A DNA stretch of 53,924 nt from an uncultured Clostridia bacterium. Lineage in GTDB: Bacteria; Bacillota; Clostridia; Oscillospirales; Oscillospiraceae. Location of the stretch: contig CAKNZJ010000081.1 in the NCBI GenBank assembly GCA_932222125.1, positions 1 to 53,924 on the forward strand, read 5' to 3'. This document shows, piece after piece, positions 42,741 to 50,177 of the stretch; positions within the stretch are counted from its first letter, which is position 1, and the number at the start of each line of letters is the position of its first letter. The position numbers and the translations under genes are program-made. The notes below the pieces were generated by a model. It was not told the DNA's origin and ran no database searches. It saw only the letters and a program-made list of their open reading frames with translations.

Positions 42741-43019
42741 ATGGCATACGAAGGCGGCTTTACCGGGCCCCATCATGTGGTGATTGAGGAACGCAAGAGC
42801 CTGACGGTATCCGGCGTAGAGGATGTGGAGCGGTTTGATGAAAACTCTATCGTACTGTCCACCTCTAAGGGAACAATGGTGGTGTCGGGGGAAAACCTTC
42901 ATATTGAAAAGCTGTCCCTAGACGGCGGTGATTTGAAAGTGGAGGGGGATATAGACTCCGTCAGCTATGAGGACGATGGTCAGAGTCGCGGCGGTTTCTT
43001 CTCCCGTTTGCTGCGCTAA
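42741..43019 (+). CDS. yabP: Sporulation protein YabP
   Basis: A 92-aa YabP/YqfC-family protein needed in Bacillus for spore envelope formation. Typical features: HHVVIEERKSLTVSGVEDVE near the start, RFDENSIVLSTSKGTMVVSG, ENLHIEKLSLDGGDLKVEGD. It is the first gene of the conserved cluster yabP-yabQ-divIC-yabR. AAGGAG precedes the ATG and yabQ starts 6 bp after the stop. Confidence 0.93.
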   Translation: MAYEGGFTGPHHVVIEERKSLTVSGVEDVERFDENSIVLSTSKGTMVVSGENLHIEKLSLDGGDLKVEGDIDSVSYEDDGQSRGGFFSRLLR

Positions 43020-43025
43020 GTCAAT

Positions 43026-43724
43026 ATGTATGTGGATATTCTGGCCCAGGCAGCCATTTCCGGGCAGGGCTTCCTGCTGGGGGCTGCGCTGGGCCTTGTT
43101 TATGACGTGATGCGCACTGTTCGCCGCAGCCTGCGTCTGGCTTGGCTGGCTTTCCTGCTGGATCTGCTATTTTGGTTGAGCGCTATTGTCAGTCTGTTTC
43201 TTCTCACACTACTGCTTGACGACGGACAGGTGCGTATTTACCACGGTATTGCCATCTTATTGGGCGGCGGCGGATACTTCCTCACACTAAGCCATCTGAT
43301 CCTGCCCATCCTGTTCAGAATTTCTCAGGGGCTTCAGATGATTTGGCGTGTTTGTACCACTCCCATTCGCTGTGGAGGACATGCAGCGAAAAAAAAATAT
43401 AAAAAACAAAAAAAACTCTTTCAAAATTGGCTGACTTGGTATAAAATGAATGTAATACACCAGTTTGCCAAGGTTGAAAAAGGAGGAGCAGACGCCCATG
43501 AAGGTCAAGCGCACGGGCATCATCACAAAAATATTGGTTCTGGTTCTGCTGGCCTCTGCCGCCGCTACACTGCTTTCCATACAGAGCAGGCTAAAGGCAG
43601 CTCAGGTCAATCGGGATCTGCTCACTCAGCAAATTCAACGGCAACAGGAAATCAACGCCGCTCTGGAAGACGACATCGCTCACAGCAGCGACCCAGATTA
43701 TTTGGCCGATATCGCAAGAGATAA
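43026..43724 (+). CDS. yabQ: Spore cortex biosynthesis protein YabQ (overlaps divIC)
   Basis: YabQ is a membrane protein required for the spore cortex. The first 155 codons look genuine: four hydrophobic stretches (FLLGAALGLVYDVMRTVRRS, LAFLLDLLFWLSAIVSLFLL, IAILLGGGGYFLTLSHLILP), then a Lys-rich segment in an A-tract (KKKYKKQKK) and LFQNWLTWYKMNVIHQ. Reading then stays open for 75 more codons through the divIC gene in another frame, giving a low-complexity His/Gly/Ser/Arg tail with no family match, and stops at 43724. Either this long overlap is real or a base error or slippage in the A-tract hides an earlier stop (both alternative frames stop within ten codons). Confidence 0.8.
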   Translation: MYVDILAQAAISGQGFLLGAALGLVYDVMRTVRRSLRLAWLAFLLDLLFWLSAIVSLFLLTLLLDDGQVRIYHGIAILLGGGGYFLTLSHLILPILFRISQGLQMIWRVCTTPIRCGGHAAKKKYKKQKKLFQNWLTWYKMNVIHQFAKVEKGGADAHEGQAHGHHHKNIGSGSAGLCRRYTAFHTEQAKGSSGQSGSAHSANSTATGNQRRSGRRHRSQQRPRLFGRYRKR

Positions 43725-43776
43725 GCTGGGTCTGCTGGAGCCGGGCGAGATTGTGTTCATAGATCCGGCCCGTTGA
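43498..43776 (+). CDS. divIC: Septum formation initiator DivIC
   Basis: A 92-aa bitopic division protein of the DivIC/FtsB family, which bridges FtsL and FtsQ/DivIB. One membrane helix near the N-terminus (IITKILVLVLLASAAATLLS), then a coiled coil (QVNRDLLTQQIQRQQEINAA) and the conserved end YLADIARDKLGLLEPGEIVF. Its ribosome site AAAGGAGG lies inside the yabQ frame, about ten bases before the ATG at 43498. Neighbours yabQ and yabR match the conserved Firmicutes order. Confidence 0.92.
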   Translation: MKVKRTGIITKILVLVLLASAAATLLSIQSRLKAAQVNRDLLTQQIQRQQEINAALEDDIAHSSDPDYLADIARDKLGLLEPGEIVFIDPAR

Positions 43777-43837
43777 TTGATTAAGCTCTGTCCAGCATAC
43801 ATCAACTAAAAAATAGGGAGAGGGAAACAAAAGTTTT

Positions 43838-44296
43838 ATGGGGTTTGAAGTTGGCTCAATTTTAGAGGGAACAGTGACAGGCATCACAAAATTTGGCGCC
43901 TTTGTGTCACTGCCTGACAAGCGTTCCGGTCTGGTACACATTTCAGAGATCGCACATTCCTATGTCAATGATATCCATGAGCACCTCAGTGAGGGTCAGC
44001 CAGTGACGGTGAAGGTGATCGGCATTGACCAGAGCAATCGCATCAATCTTTCCATTAGGCAAGCCACGCCTCCGCCCGACCAGCGTCTGGGCAACGGCGC
44101 CCGGTCCAGGTCTGAGACAGACCACCGGCCGGTTCGCCGCTCTGCCTCTGGGTCTGGTTTTTCATCGGATCCACCCCAGCCCAAGGGTTCCGCCAGTTTT
44201 GAGGACCGGCTCAAACAGTTTATGGCCAGCTCCGACAGCAAGTTGTCTGAGTTGCGTATGAATGAGCGACGCAGCAGCCGCCGGGGGCGAAAATAG
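43838..44296 (+). CDS. S1 RNA-binding domain protein (YabR-like)
   Basis: A 152-aa protein with one S1 domain at 1-75 (GSILEGTVTGITKFGAFVSL, SGLVHISEIAHSYVNDI, VKVIGIDQSNRINLSIRQA) and an Arg/Ser-rich tail ending RRSSRRGRK that probably adds non-specific RNA affinity. This is the YabR/general stress protein 13 type, in its usual place after divIC. The best ribosome site (GGGAGAGGG) is about 13 bases from the ATG, unusually far. A strong bidirectional terminator follows. Confidence 0.92.
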   Translation: MGFEVGSILEGTVTGITKFGAFVSLPDKRSGLVHISEIAHSYVNDIHEHLSEGQPVTVKVIGIDQSNRINLSIRQATPPPDQRLGNGARSRSETDHRPVRRSASGSGFSSDPPQPKGSASFEDRLKQFMASSDSKLSELRMNERRSSRRGRK

Positions 44297-44300
44297 GCCC

Positions 44301-44332
44301 AAAAAAGGGGATGCTTTGGCATCCCCTTTTTT
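44301..44332. terminator. Bidirectional terminator after the S1 gene
   Basis: Perfect 14-bp stem (44301-44314 with 44319-44332), 4-nt loop, with A6 and T6 at its ends. Confidence 0.85.
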
Positions 44333-44354
44333 ATGCATGTCCGCCAGCCTGCAC

Positions 44355-44459
44355 ATAAAAAGCGGCTCTTCTCCCTCAATGGGAAAAGAGCCAAAGAGTC
44401 TATTGCGCGGGAGAATGGAATGACCGCATGGGTCAACCCCATGCCACGGCGTGGGCCGC
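44355..44459 (-). ncRNA. Candidate small RNA, about 105 nt
   Basis: On the minus strand between the S1 gene and the amidohydrolase gene there is a complete small transcription unit without an open frame. It has an extended -10 promoter (TGGTACACT, 44474-44466), a structured 5' half with a perfect GCATGGG/CCCATGC hairpin (arms within 44427-44446), an unpaired middle, and an intrinsic terminator (GGCTCTTTTCCC 44392-44381 with GGGAGAAGAGCC 44375-44364, then GCTTTTTA). The 14-mer GTGGTACACTATAT of this promoter is repeated exactly before rlmB (52567). I recognise no known RNA family. The unit is inferred from promoter plus hairpin plus terminator only. Confidence 0.5.
44364..44392 (-). terminator. 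Minus-strand intrinsic terminator of the candidate small RNA
   Basis: 12-bp stem with one mismatch (44381-44392 with 44364-44375), then GCTTTTTA on the minus strand (44363-44356). Confidence 0.65.
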
Positions 44460-44569
44460 ACATATAGTGTACCACTACCATCAGAAAAACTTTGTCTGAT
44501 CCTGTCAGTGATGAGAAATTGAGGGTGTCGGCTTGACCAACGCTCCCAAAATTAAAAGGAGGAATTTGG

Positions 44570-45727
44570 ATGCTCATTGTCAATGGTGTCATCCATACCA
44601 TGGACGGCGCCCCCATTCAGCACGGCTTTGTCCGTACGGATAGCGGGCGCATCGCTCAGGTCGGACAGATGGATAGCCTGCCCCCCTTGAGAAAGGGAGA
44701 GACGTCTATCGACGCTAACCAAGGCCATGTCCTCCCCGGCTTTTTGGATATCCACTGCCATCTGGGATTATTTGGATCCGGCGCTGGGGAGCGAGGGGAC
44801 GACCTGAATGAGGATTCTATCCCATGTACCCCCCACCTGCGGGCATTAGATGGAGTAAATCCTATGGATCCATCCTTTGCCGACGCTCGCAAAAATGGGG
44901 TGGTCTGTGTGATGACCGGGCCGGGCTCGGTTAGCCCCATCAGCGGCCAAACGGTACTGATGAAGACCATCGGCCGGGTGGCAGACCACATGGTTCTCCG
45001 AGCGCCGGCAGCCATGAAGTTTGCCCTAGGTGAAAACCCAAAAATTCACCATGGCAAGCAAGGGCGCAGCCCATCCACCCGGATGGGTACTGCCGCTATG
45101 ATTCGGGAAATGCTGGCCAAAGCGCTAGATTATGAACTGAAATTCGTCTCGTCCCAGACAAACCCGCAGTGCCCAGACCCGGAGTCGAATATCCAACTGG
45201 ACGCCCTGCGCCCGGTGGTGACTGGCAAACTGCCCGCCCATTTTCATGCTCACCGGGCGGACGACATCGTGACTGCCGTGCGGATTTCTAAGGAGTTTGG
45301 TCTGGACTGCGTCATCGTCCACGGCACCGAGGCCCATCTCATTGCAGACTACCTGGCCCAGGAACACATCCCCGTCATTACCGGCCCCGTCATCACCGAC
45401 CGGTTTAAGCCGGAAATGGCCAATCTGTCCTTGGAAAATACCGCGATCCTGGCCAAGGCGGGGGTGCAGGTGGCAATCTGCACCGATTATCCTGAGACTC
45501 CTATCGGCTTGCTTCCCTTGTGCGCCTCTCTGTCTGCCAGGGCAGGTATGGATGAGGATGAGGCCCTAGCCGCAATCACGCTCAACGCCGCTCGCATCGC
45601 CGGTGTGGACGACCGTCTTGGCTCGCTTACATGCGGAAAGGATGCCGATCTGGTAGTGATGGACGGGCATCCCCTGGACTGGCGCACTAAAGTGACCCAC
45701 GTTCTTATTGACGGACAGGAGGTTTGA
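44570..45727 (+). CDS. Amidohydrolase (imidazolonepropionase/DHO-like)
   Basis: A 385-aa metal-dependent hydrolase of the amidohydrolase superfamily. Metal and catalytic residues are visible: HxH in PGFLDIHCHLGLFG, His pair in KLPAHFHAHRADD, VIVHGTEAH and the Asp in AICTDYPETPIG. The conserved C-terminal TLNAARIAGVDDRLGSLTCG and KDADLVVMDG complete the family pattern. The enzyme resembles uncharacterised imidazolonepropionase-like amidohydrolases; the substrate is unknown. AAAAGGAGG precedes the ATG. It ends 3 bp before a fumarase-type gene, so the two may act on one pathway. Confidence 0.88.
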   Translation: MLIVNGVIHTMDGAPIQHGFVRTDSGRIAQVGQMDSLPPLRKGETSIDANQGHVLPGFLDIHCHLGLFGSGAGERGDDLNEDSIPCTPHLRALDGVNPMDPSFADARKNGVVCVMTGPGSVSPISGQTVLMKTIGRVADHMVLRAPAAMKFALGENPKIHHGKQGRSPSTRMGTAAMIREMLAKALDYELKFVSSQTNPQCPDPESNIQLDALRPVVTGKLPAHFHAHRADDIVTAVRISKEFGLDCVIVHGTEAHLIADYLAQEHIPVITGPVITDRFKPEMANLSLENTAILAKAGVQVAICTDYPETPIGLLPLCASLSARAGMDEDEALAAITLNAARIAGVDDRLGSLTCGKDADLVVMDGHPLDWRTKVTHVLIDGQEV

Positions 45728-45730
45728 CCT

Positions 45731-46576
45731 ATGATACGAGAGATTCCAAACAAGGTTATATCTGATGCTGTGCGGGAGCTGTGCATCCGGGCCAACATCC
45801 TGCTTCCCCAAGACCTTCGGCAGGCCATTTGTACCGCAAGGGAGACCGAGGCCTCCCCCGTAGGCCGGGCGGTGCTGGCAGATGTAGTGGAAAACTATGA
45901 GTTTGCCCAGGCAAAAAATCTGCCTATCTGTCAGGATACCGGTATGGCTGTGGTATTCATCGACTGGGGGCAAGACTGCCATCTGATGGGCGGCAGCCTG
46001 GAAGAGGCGGTCAATCGCGGTGTGGCTCAGGGATATGTGGAAGGCAACCTGCGCCTGTCCGTGGTGGCCGATCCCCTGCGCCGGGTCAACACCAACGATA
46101 ATACTCCAGCCATTGTTCACCTGCGCATGGTGCCCGGGGACAGGGTGGACATCACGGTGGCCCCCAAGGGTTTTGGCAGTGAGAATATGACCAAGCTCAA
46201 TATGTTCAACCCCTCCGTCAGCCAAGAAGAAATTGAGGATTTTATTGTTTCCTGCATTTCTCAGGCAGGCTCTAATCCCTGCCCACCGGTGATTGTGGGT
46301 GTAGGCCTGGGCGGAGTCTCCGAAACGGCGGTAGCGTTGGCCAAGCGGGCCCTCCTTCGCCCAGTGGGAGAGAGTCACGCCGACCCATTTTACCGAGAAA
46401 TGGAACAGCGCCTTTTGAAGCGCATCAACTGCTTGGGTCTGGGCCCCCAGGGTCTGGGCGGCGTCACCACCGCTTTGGCCGTGTCCATTCTGGCCCATCC
46501 CACCCACATTGCCGGTCTGCCCTGCGCCGTCAACCTGGGCTGTCATGTCACCCGGCACGCTCATACTACGCTGTAA
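45731..46576 (+). CDS. Fumarate hydratase class I alpha subunit (TtdA-like)
   Basis: Alpha subunit of an oxygen-sensitive [4Fe-4S] hydro-lyase (fumarate/malate or L-tartrate dehydratase). The 281-aa protein has NLPICQDTGMAVVFIDWGQ (cluster Cys), APKGFGSENMTKLNMFNPS, SNPCPPVIVGVGLGGVSE and LGLGPQGLGGVTTALAVSIL, THIAGLPCAVNLGCH. The beta subunit normally follows; here the next gene is a ThrE-type exporter, so the partner must be elsewhere or absent. GGAGGTTTGACCT precedes the ATG and the amidohydrolase gene ends 3 bp upstream. Confidence 0.9.
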   Translation: MIREIPNKVISDAVRELCIRANILLPQDLRQAICTARETEASPVGRAVLADVVENYEFAQAKNLPICQDTGMAVVFIDWGQDCHLMGGSLEEAVNRGVAQGYVEGNLRLSVVADPLRRVNTNDNTPAIVHLRMVPGDRVDITVAPKGFGSENMTKLNMFNPSVSQEEIEDFIVSCISQAGSNPCPPVIVGVGLGGVSETAVALAKRALLRPVGESHADPFYREMEQRLLKRINCLGLGPQGLGGVTTALAVSILAHPTHIAGLPCAVNLGCHVTRHAHTTL

Positions 46577-46671
46577 GAATCTTCCAGCGAAGTTGTTTTA
46601 CCTTGTATCAACGCTTTTTTTCTCCCATTTGAGGCATACTCTTATGAGGAATTCCTATCAGGAGTGAGCTT

Positions 46672-47910
46672 ATGGATTACGATCTGCTGCTGGACGGCTG
46701 CTGTGAAATGGGGGTTCAGCTGTTGCGCTGTGGGGCGGAGATTCACCGGGCAGAGGACACCATCCGCCGCCTGTTGTCCGCCTATGGTCTGGAGGGAGAG
46801 GTATTTGCCATCCCCAACTGTCTCATCGTCAGCATAATAGGGTCCAACGGCCACACTCTGACCCGAATGCGCCGGGTTCCCCTGTCCTCGGTCAACGTGG
46901 ACGGCATTGAGCGTTTTAACGCGCTGTCCCGCCAGCTGTGTTCCGACCCGCCTGCCCATCCCGGTGAAATCCTAGACCGGTGTCATCAACAGGCCCAGGC
47001 TGTCCTGCGGCAGAGCTGTCCCCTCTGGCAATGCCTGCTGGGATACTTTGTTGGCGGGTTCTTTTTTACCCTGTTCTTTTCCGGTGGATTGGCCGAGGGC
47101 CTTGTAGGGGGAATGGCTGGACTGCTGTCTGGTCTTTCCGTCACCTTACTCAGCCGGGTCCGCTCCAATTTTTTTATTACCATTTTAGTTTCCGGCTTTG
47201 TCTTGGGCGTATCCGCCTACCTTCCTCTGGGCCTGGGGGTACCTGTCAACCTTCACCTATCCATCGCCGGCGGCATCATGGTACTGGTACCTGGGCTGGT
47301 GTTTACCAATTTTATGAGCAATTTGCTCTCCGGTGACGTTGTGTCTGGGCTGTCCACCTTTGCCAGGGCCATCCTATCCGCCGGAGCCATTGCCCTGGGC
47401 ACCGGCGCGGCCATGGTGCTATGCCGCACCCTCTGGACAGTATCTGAAAACGGCGGACAAACCCTCTCCTATTCCGCTACTCTGTGCTGTATGTTTGCTT
47501 TTGTGGCATGTCTGGGCTTTTGTCCCTCATACAATGTTCAGGGAATGGGGGCCTTGCTGTGCGCACTGGGAGGCGCCATGGGATGGACAGTCTCTCTGGT
47601 GGTCCAACACTTCAGCGGCAACCCCTTCTTGTCCAGTCTGTTGGCGGCGGTGGCAGTGGGTGTCTATGCCGAGTGCATGGCCCGTATCCGCAAGTGTCCC
47701 GCCTCTTCCTATCTGGTCATCTCTATGTTCCCTCTGGTCCCCGGACTGAGCGTCTATCGGGCGATGGACTACAGTCTCCAGGGGGATACCCAGCAGTTTT
47801 TGGATACCTTCCTTCGCACCTTTGGCATTGCCGGCTGCCTGTCCCTTGGCCTGCTCATCGTGTCTACCGCCCTGGCCATCGTATACCATTATCAAAGGAG
47901 GGCCCGCTGA
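46672..47910 (+). CDS. Fused threonine/serine exporter (ThrE type)
   Basis: A 412-aa protein joining the two ThrE modules that many Firmicutes encode as separate genes. The N-terminal soluble part (GVQLLRCGAEIHRAEDTIRR, AIPNCLIVSII) is followed by about ten membrane helices in two sets: LLGYFVGGFFFTLFFSGGLA to about 260 and ATLCCMFAFVACLGFCPSYN to the end, with the typical SSYLVISMFPLVPGLSVYRA in the last set. It probably exports threonine, serine or small dicarboxylates. Its stop overlaps the start of the next gene (TGATG). Confidence 0.9.
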   Translation: MDYDLLLDGCCEMGVQLLRCGAEIHRAEDTIRRLLSAYGLEGEVFAIPNCLIVSIIGSNGHTLTRMRRVPLSSVNVDGIERFNALSRQLCSDPPAHPGEILDRCHQQAQAVLRQSCPLWQCLLGYFVGGFFFTLFFSGGLAEGLVGGMAGLLSGLSVTLLSRVRSNFFITILVSGFVLGVSAYLPLGLGVPVNLHLSIAGGIMVLVPGLVFTNFMSNLLSGDVVSGLSTFARAILSAGAIALGTGAAMVLCRTLWTVSENGGQTLSYSATLCCMFAFVACLGFCPSYNVQGMGALLCALGGAMGWTVSLVVQHFSGNPFLSSLLAAVAVGVYAECMARIRKCPASSYLVISMFPLVPGLSVYRAMDYSLQGDTQQFLDTFLRTFGIAGCLSLGLLIVSTALAIVYHYQRRAR

Positions 47911-48626
47911 TGCGCCCCTACTCCACCGTTTTGCTTGATGCGGACATGACCCTACTGGACTTCCAACGCTCAGAACAAGCCGCCCTTTCCCGGGTTTTGA
48001 GCAGTCACGGCCTTCCCTGCGGCCAGGATGTACTGGACACCTACTCCAAGATCAATAGCACCCTCTGGAAAGCGCTGGCCCGGGGGGCGGTAGACCAGGA
48101 CTTTTTGGTGGTAGAACGGTTTGCCGCCCTTCAGCGGGTGATTGGCGGCCGGGAAGATCCCAGGCAGCTCAACGCACATTACAGTCGAGCCCTTGGAGAG
48201 GAAGCTCACCTGCTTCCCGGCGCACTGGACTTTTGCAAGCGGCTACGTCAGGCCGGTCTCACCCTGGCCATCGCCACCAATGGACTGCCCTCCGCCCAAT
48301 GGGGCCGGTACCGCCGCACTGGATTGGATCAGGTGATACCCCACCTCTTTGTCTCCATGGAAATCGGTGCTCAAAAACCCATGCCAGCCTATTTTGACCG
48401 GGTTCTGGATCAACTTGGCGTATCCGACCGGAGCCAGGTATTGATGGTGGGAGACGGACTGGAAACCGATATTCTCGGAGGAAACCGGGCCAATATCCAC
48501 ACCGTCTGGTATAACCCCCAGGGCGCCCCACTCTCCGGACCAGCCAGGCCCACCTATATTGCCGCTAATTATGAGGATATCTGCGCCATTTTGCTGCCAT
48601 CTGATGGCCTGCCTCAGCGTTCTTGA
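47910..48626 (+). CDS. HAD-family phosphatase, YjjG-like nucleotidase
   Basis: A 238-aa HAD hydrolase of the YjjG (TIGR02254) type, which dephosphorylates non-canonical pyrimidine nucleotides. Motif I VLLDADMTLLDFQRSEQAAL (the nucleophile and acid/base Asp), motif II AIATNGLPSAQWGR, motif III Lys in IGAQKPMPAYFDRVL and motif IV VGDGLETDILGG are all present. The ATG at 47910 shares bases with the thrE stop (TGATG), eleven bases after AAAGGAGG, so translation is coupled. Confidence 0.9.
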   Translation: MRPYSTVLLDADMTLLDFQRSEQAALSRVLSSHGLPCGQDVLDTYSKINSTLWKALARGAVDQDFLVVERFAALQRVIGGREDPRQLNAHYSRALGEEAHLLPGALDFCKRLRQAGLTLAIATNGLPSAQWGRYRRTGLDQVIPHLFVSMEIGAQKPMPAYFDRVLDQLGVSDRSQVLMVGDGLETDILGGNRANIHTVWYNPQGAPLSGPARPTYIAANYEDICAILLPSDGLPQRS

Positions 48627-48679
48627 CCCCCTATGGCTTCCTGTTACTAAGCTGTAATTATCTGTAACTGGATTGATAT

Positions 48680-48708
48680 TTGACAGACTAACCGCCCAAT
48701 GATAAGAT
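48680..48708 (+). promoter_or_regulatory. Sigma-A promoter of the lipoprotein pair
   Basis: TTGACA (48680-48685), 17-bp spacer, TAAGAT (48703-48708). Confidence 0.7.
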
Positions 48709-48747
48709 GTTAAACATAGAAACAGATAAAGAAGGTTTTAGCAAACT

Positions 48748-49674
48748 ATGAAACTCAACGTCAACAAACTTCTCTGCCCTGTGCTGCTACCCACCATGAC
48801 AATTTTTTTGCTGGCAGGGTGCGCTCCCACAGCTCCCAACACTGTCCACAGCGCGGTCCCTAGTCCTTCTCCGGTACAGATGGCCACTCCTGAACCCAGT
48901 GCCACCCCGAGCCCAGCACCGTCCGCCTCCAATTCCCCCGCCCTGTATACCTTCGGCGTCCCTCTGGAGGAAAGCCAATCCAGTCAGGAGGACAGCTCCT
49001 TTGACGACGCGGTCTTTCTGGGAGACTCCCGTACTGAAGGGCTTCAGCTGTTCAGCGGCATTGACAGTGGGGACTTCTATTGGCAGCGGGGCATGACTGT
49101 GTTTCGGGTGGACAACGATAAATATAAGGTCTTTCCGATAGGCGGTCAGAACTATACCCTCATCGGCGCTCTATCTCAAAAATCCTACCAACGGGTCTAT
49201 ATTATGATTGGCATCAATGAGCTGGGCTACCCTGTTACCTCCTACGAAACAGGGCTGGCTCAGTTTCTTGACCAGGTAATTGCCATTCAGCCCAATGCGG
49301 TGATTTATCTCCAAACGCTGCCGCCGATCAACGATCAGGTAGCCCGCTCTAGCGGCCTGGCAGAGTACCAAAATAACGACAACGTAAACGCATTCAACCA
49401 GGCCATTGTCCGAGTGGCCAAAGAGAAGCATGTGGTGTTGTTGGACACAGCTCAGGCCTACCGGGGAGAAGATGGCCAACTCCCCGCCGATTTGACCATT
49501 GATGGCTGTCACTTTCATTACGACAAATACAGCATTTGGGCCGACTATCTTCGCCGTCATGTGTTGGACCCAGAGCAATACACCGCCAGCCGGGAATATG
49601 CTCTCACCAACGCCCATTCCTCTAATGAGACAACTCACGTCCCTAACCTCGCTCAATCGGAGGAACCTGCCTGA
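48748..49674 (+). CDS. SGNH/GDSL-type hydrolase lipoprotein
   Basis: A 308-aa exported lipoprotein: signal peptide with lipobox LLAGC (Cys about 25), a Pro/Ser/Thr/Ala-rich linker to about 70, then an SGNH hydrolase domain: DDAVFLGDSRTEGLQLFSG (block I with the nucleophile Ser), YIMIGINELGYPVTSY (block III, Gly-x-Asn) and TIDGCHFHYDKYSIWADYL (block V, Asp-x-x-His). Such proteins remove acyl groups from wall polymers or polysaccharides; the substrate is not known. A sigma-A promoter precedes it, and its stop overlaps the next gene (TGATG). Confidence 0.88.
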   Translation: MKLNVNKLLCPVLLPTMTIFLLAGCAPTAPNTVHSAVPSPSPVQMATPEPSATPSPAPSASNSPALYTFGVPLEESQSSQEDSSFDDAVFLGDSRTEGLQLFSGIDSGDFYWQRGMTVFRVDNDKYKVFPIGGQNYTLIGALSQKSYQRVYIMIGINELGYPVTSYETGLAQFLDQVIAIQPNAVIYLQTLPPINDQVARSSGLAEYQNNDNVNAFNQAIVRVAKEKHVVLLDTAQAYRGEDGQLPADLTIDGCHFHYDKYSIWADYLRRHVLDPEQYTASREYALTNAHSSNETTHVPNLAQSEEPA

Positions 49675-50126
49675 TGAAACGCATCCTACTCTCTGTCAGT
49701 TCCCTGCTCCTGCTGCTGTCCGCCTGTGGTGCTCCACAATCAGGCTATGCCTTAGACGATGCGCAGACCTTGCTGGATGCCGGCCTGTTTCACGGCAATA
49801 TGGGGCCCCTGAGCACTGATACAGTTGCTGTGCTATATCGCATTGATCAAGAGACCATTATAGAGTGTGTTAGCTATCTATCCGCTGATACCGCCATTAA
49901 CAATGATGAATTGACCATCCTCATCCTGACGGATGAGGATGCCGCCCAAGTTGCCGAGTCAGCCTGCCGTGAGCGGGTGGAGGCCCAGATCAAAACCGCC
50001 CAAAACTACACCCCGGCGGCAGTACCCCGGTTAGAAGGGGCTGTCATTCACCGGATCAAAAATACAGTCCTATTGGCAGTGGGCGACCCGGACCGTCTGC
50101 CCCAGGCCGTCAATGAGCTTCATTAA
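49674..50126 (+). CDS. DUF4358 lipoprotein
   Basis: A 150-aa exported lipoprotein with lipobox LLSAC (Cys about 18) and a DUF4358 domain: LLDAGLFHGNMGPLSTDTVA, YRIDQETIIECVSYLSADTA, ELTILILTDEDAA, with the conserved helix CRERVEAQIKTAQNYTP. Function unknown. It is translationally coupled to the SGNH lipoprotein gene, suggesting that the two surface proteins act together. A GC-rich terminator follows. Confidence 0.87.
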   Translation: MKRILLSVSSLLLLLSACGAPQSGYALDDAQTLLDAGLFHGNMGPLSTDTVAVLYRIDQETIIECVSYLSADTAINNDELTILILTDEDAAQVAESACRERVEAQIKTAQNYTPAAVPRLEGAVIHRIKNTVLLAVGDPDRLPQAVNELH

Positions 50127-50132
50127 AACACA

Positions 50133-50168
50133 AGCCCCCTGCCCAGTAATCTGGGCGGGGGGCTTTAT
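50133..50168 (+). terminator. Terminator of the lipoprotein operon
   Basis: About 15-bp GC stem (50133-50146 with 50151-50165), 4-nt loop, then TTTATTC. Confidence 0.75.
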
Positions 50169-50177
50169 TCATCATTC

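Noticed and set aside
43389..43422. Programmed frameshift in yabQ as a stated feature
   Set aside because: The A-tract allows it, but no stimulatory structure is visible and a sequencing error is equally likely, so it is only listed as a finding.
44355..44459. SRP RNA, 6S RNA or tmRNA at the candidate small RNA
   Set aside because: The SRP GNAR loop region, the 6S central bubble and the tmRNA Ala acceptor ends are all missing.
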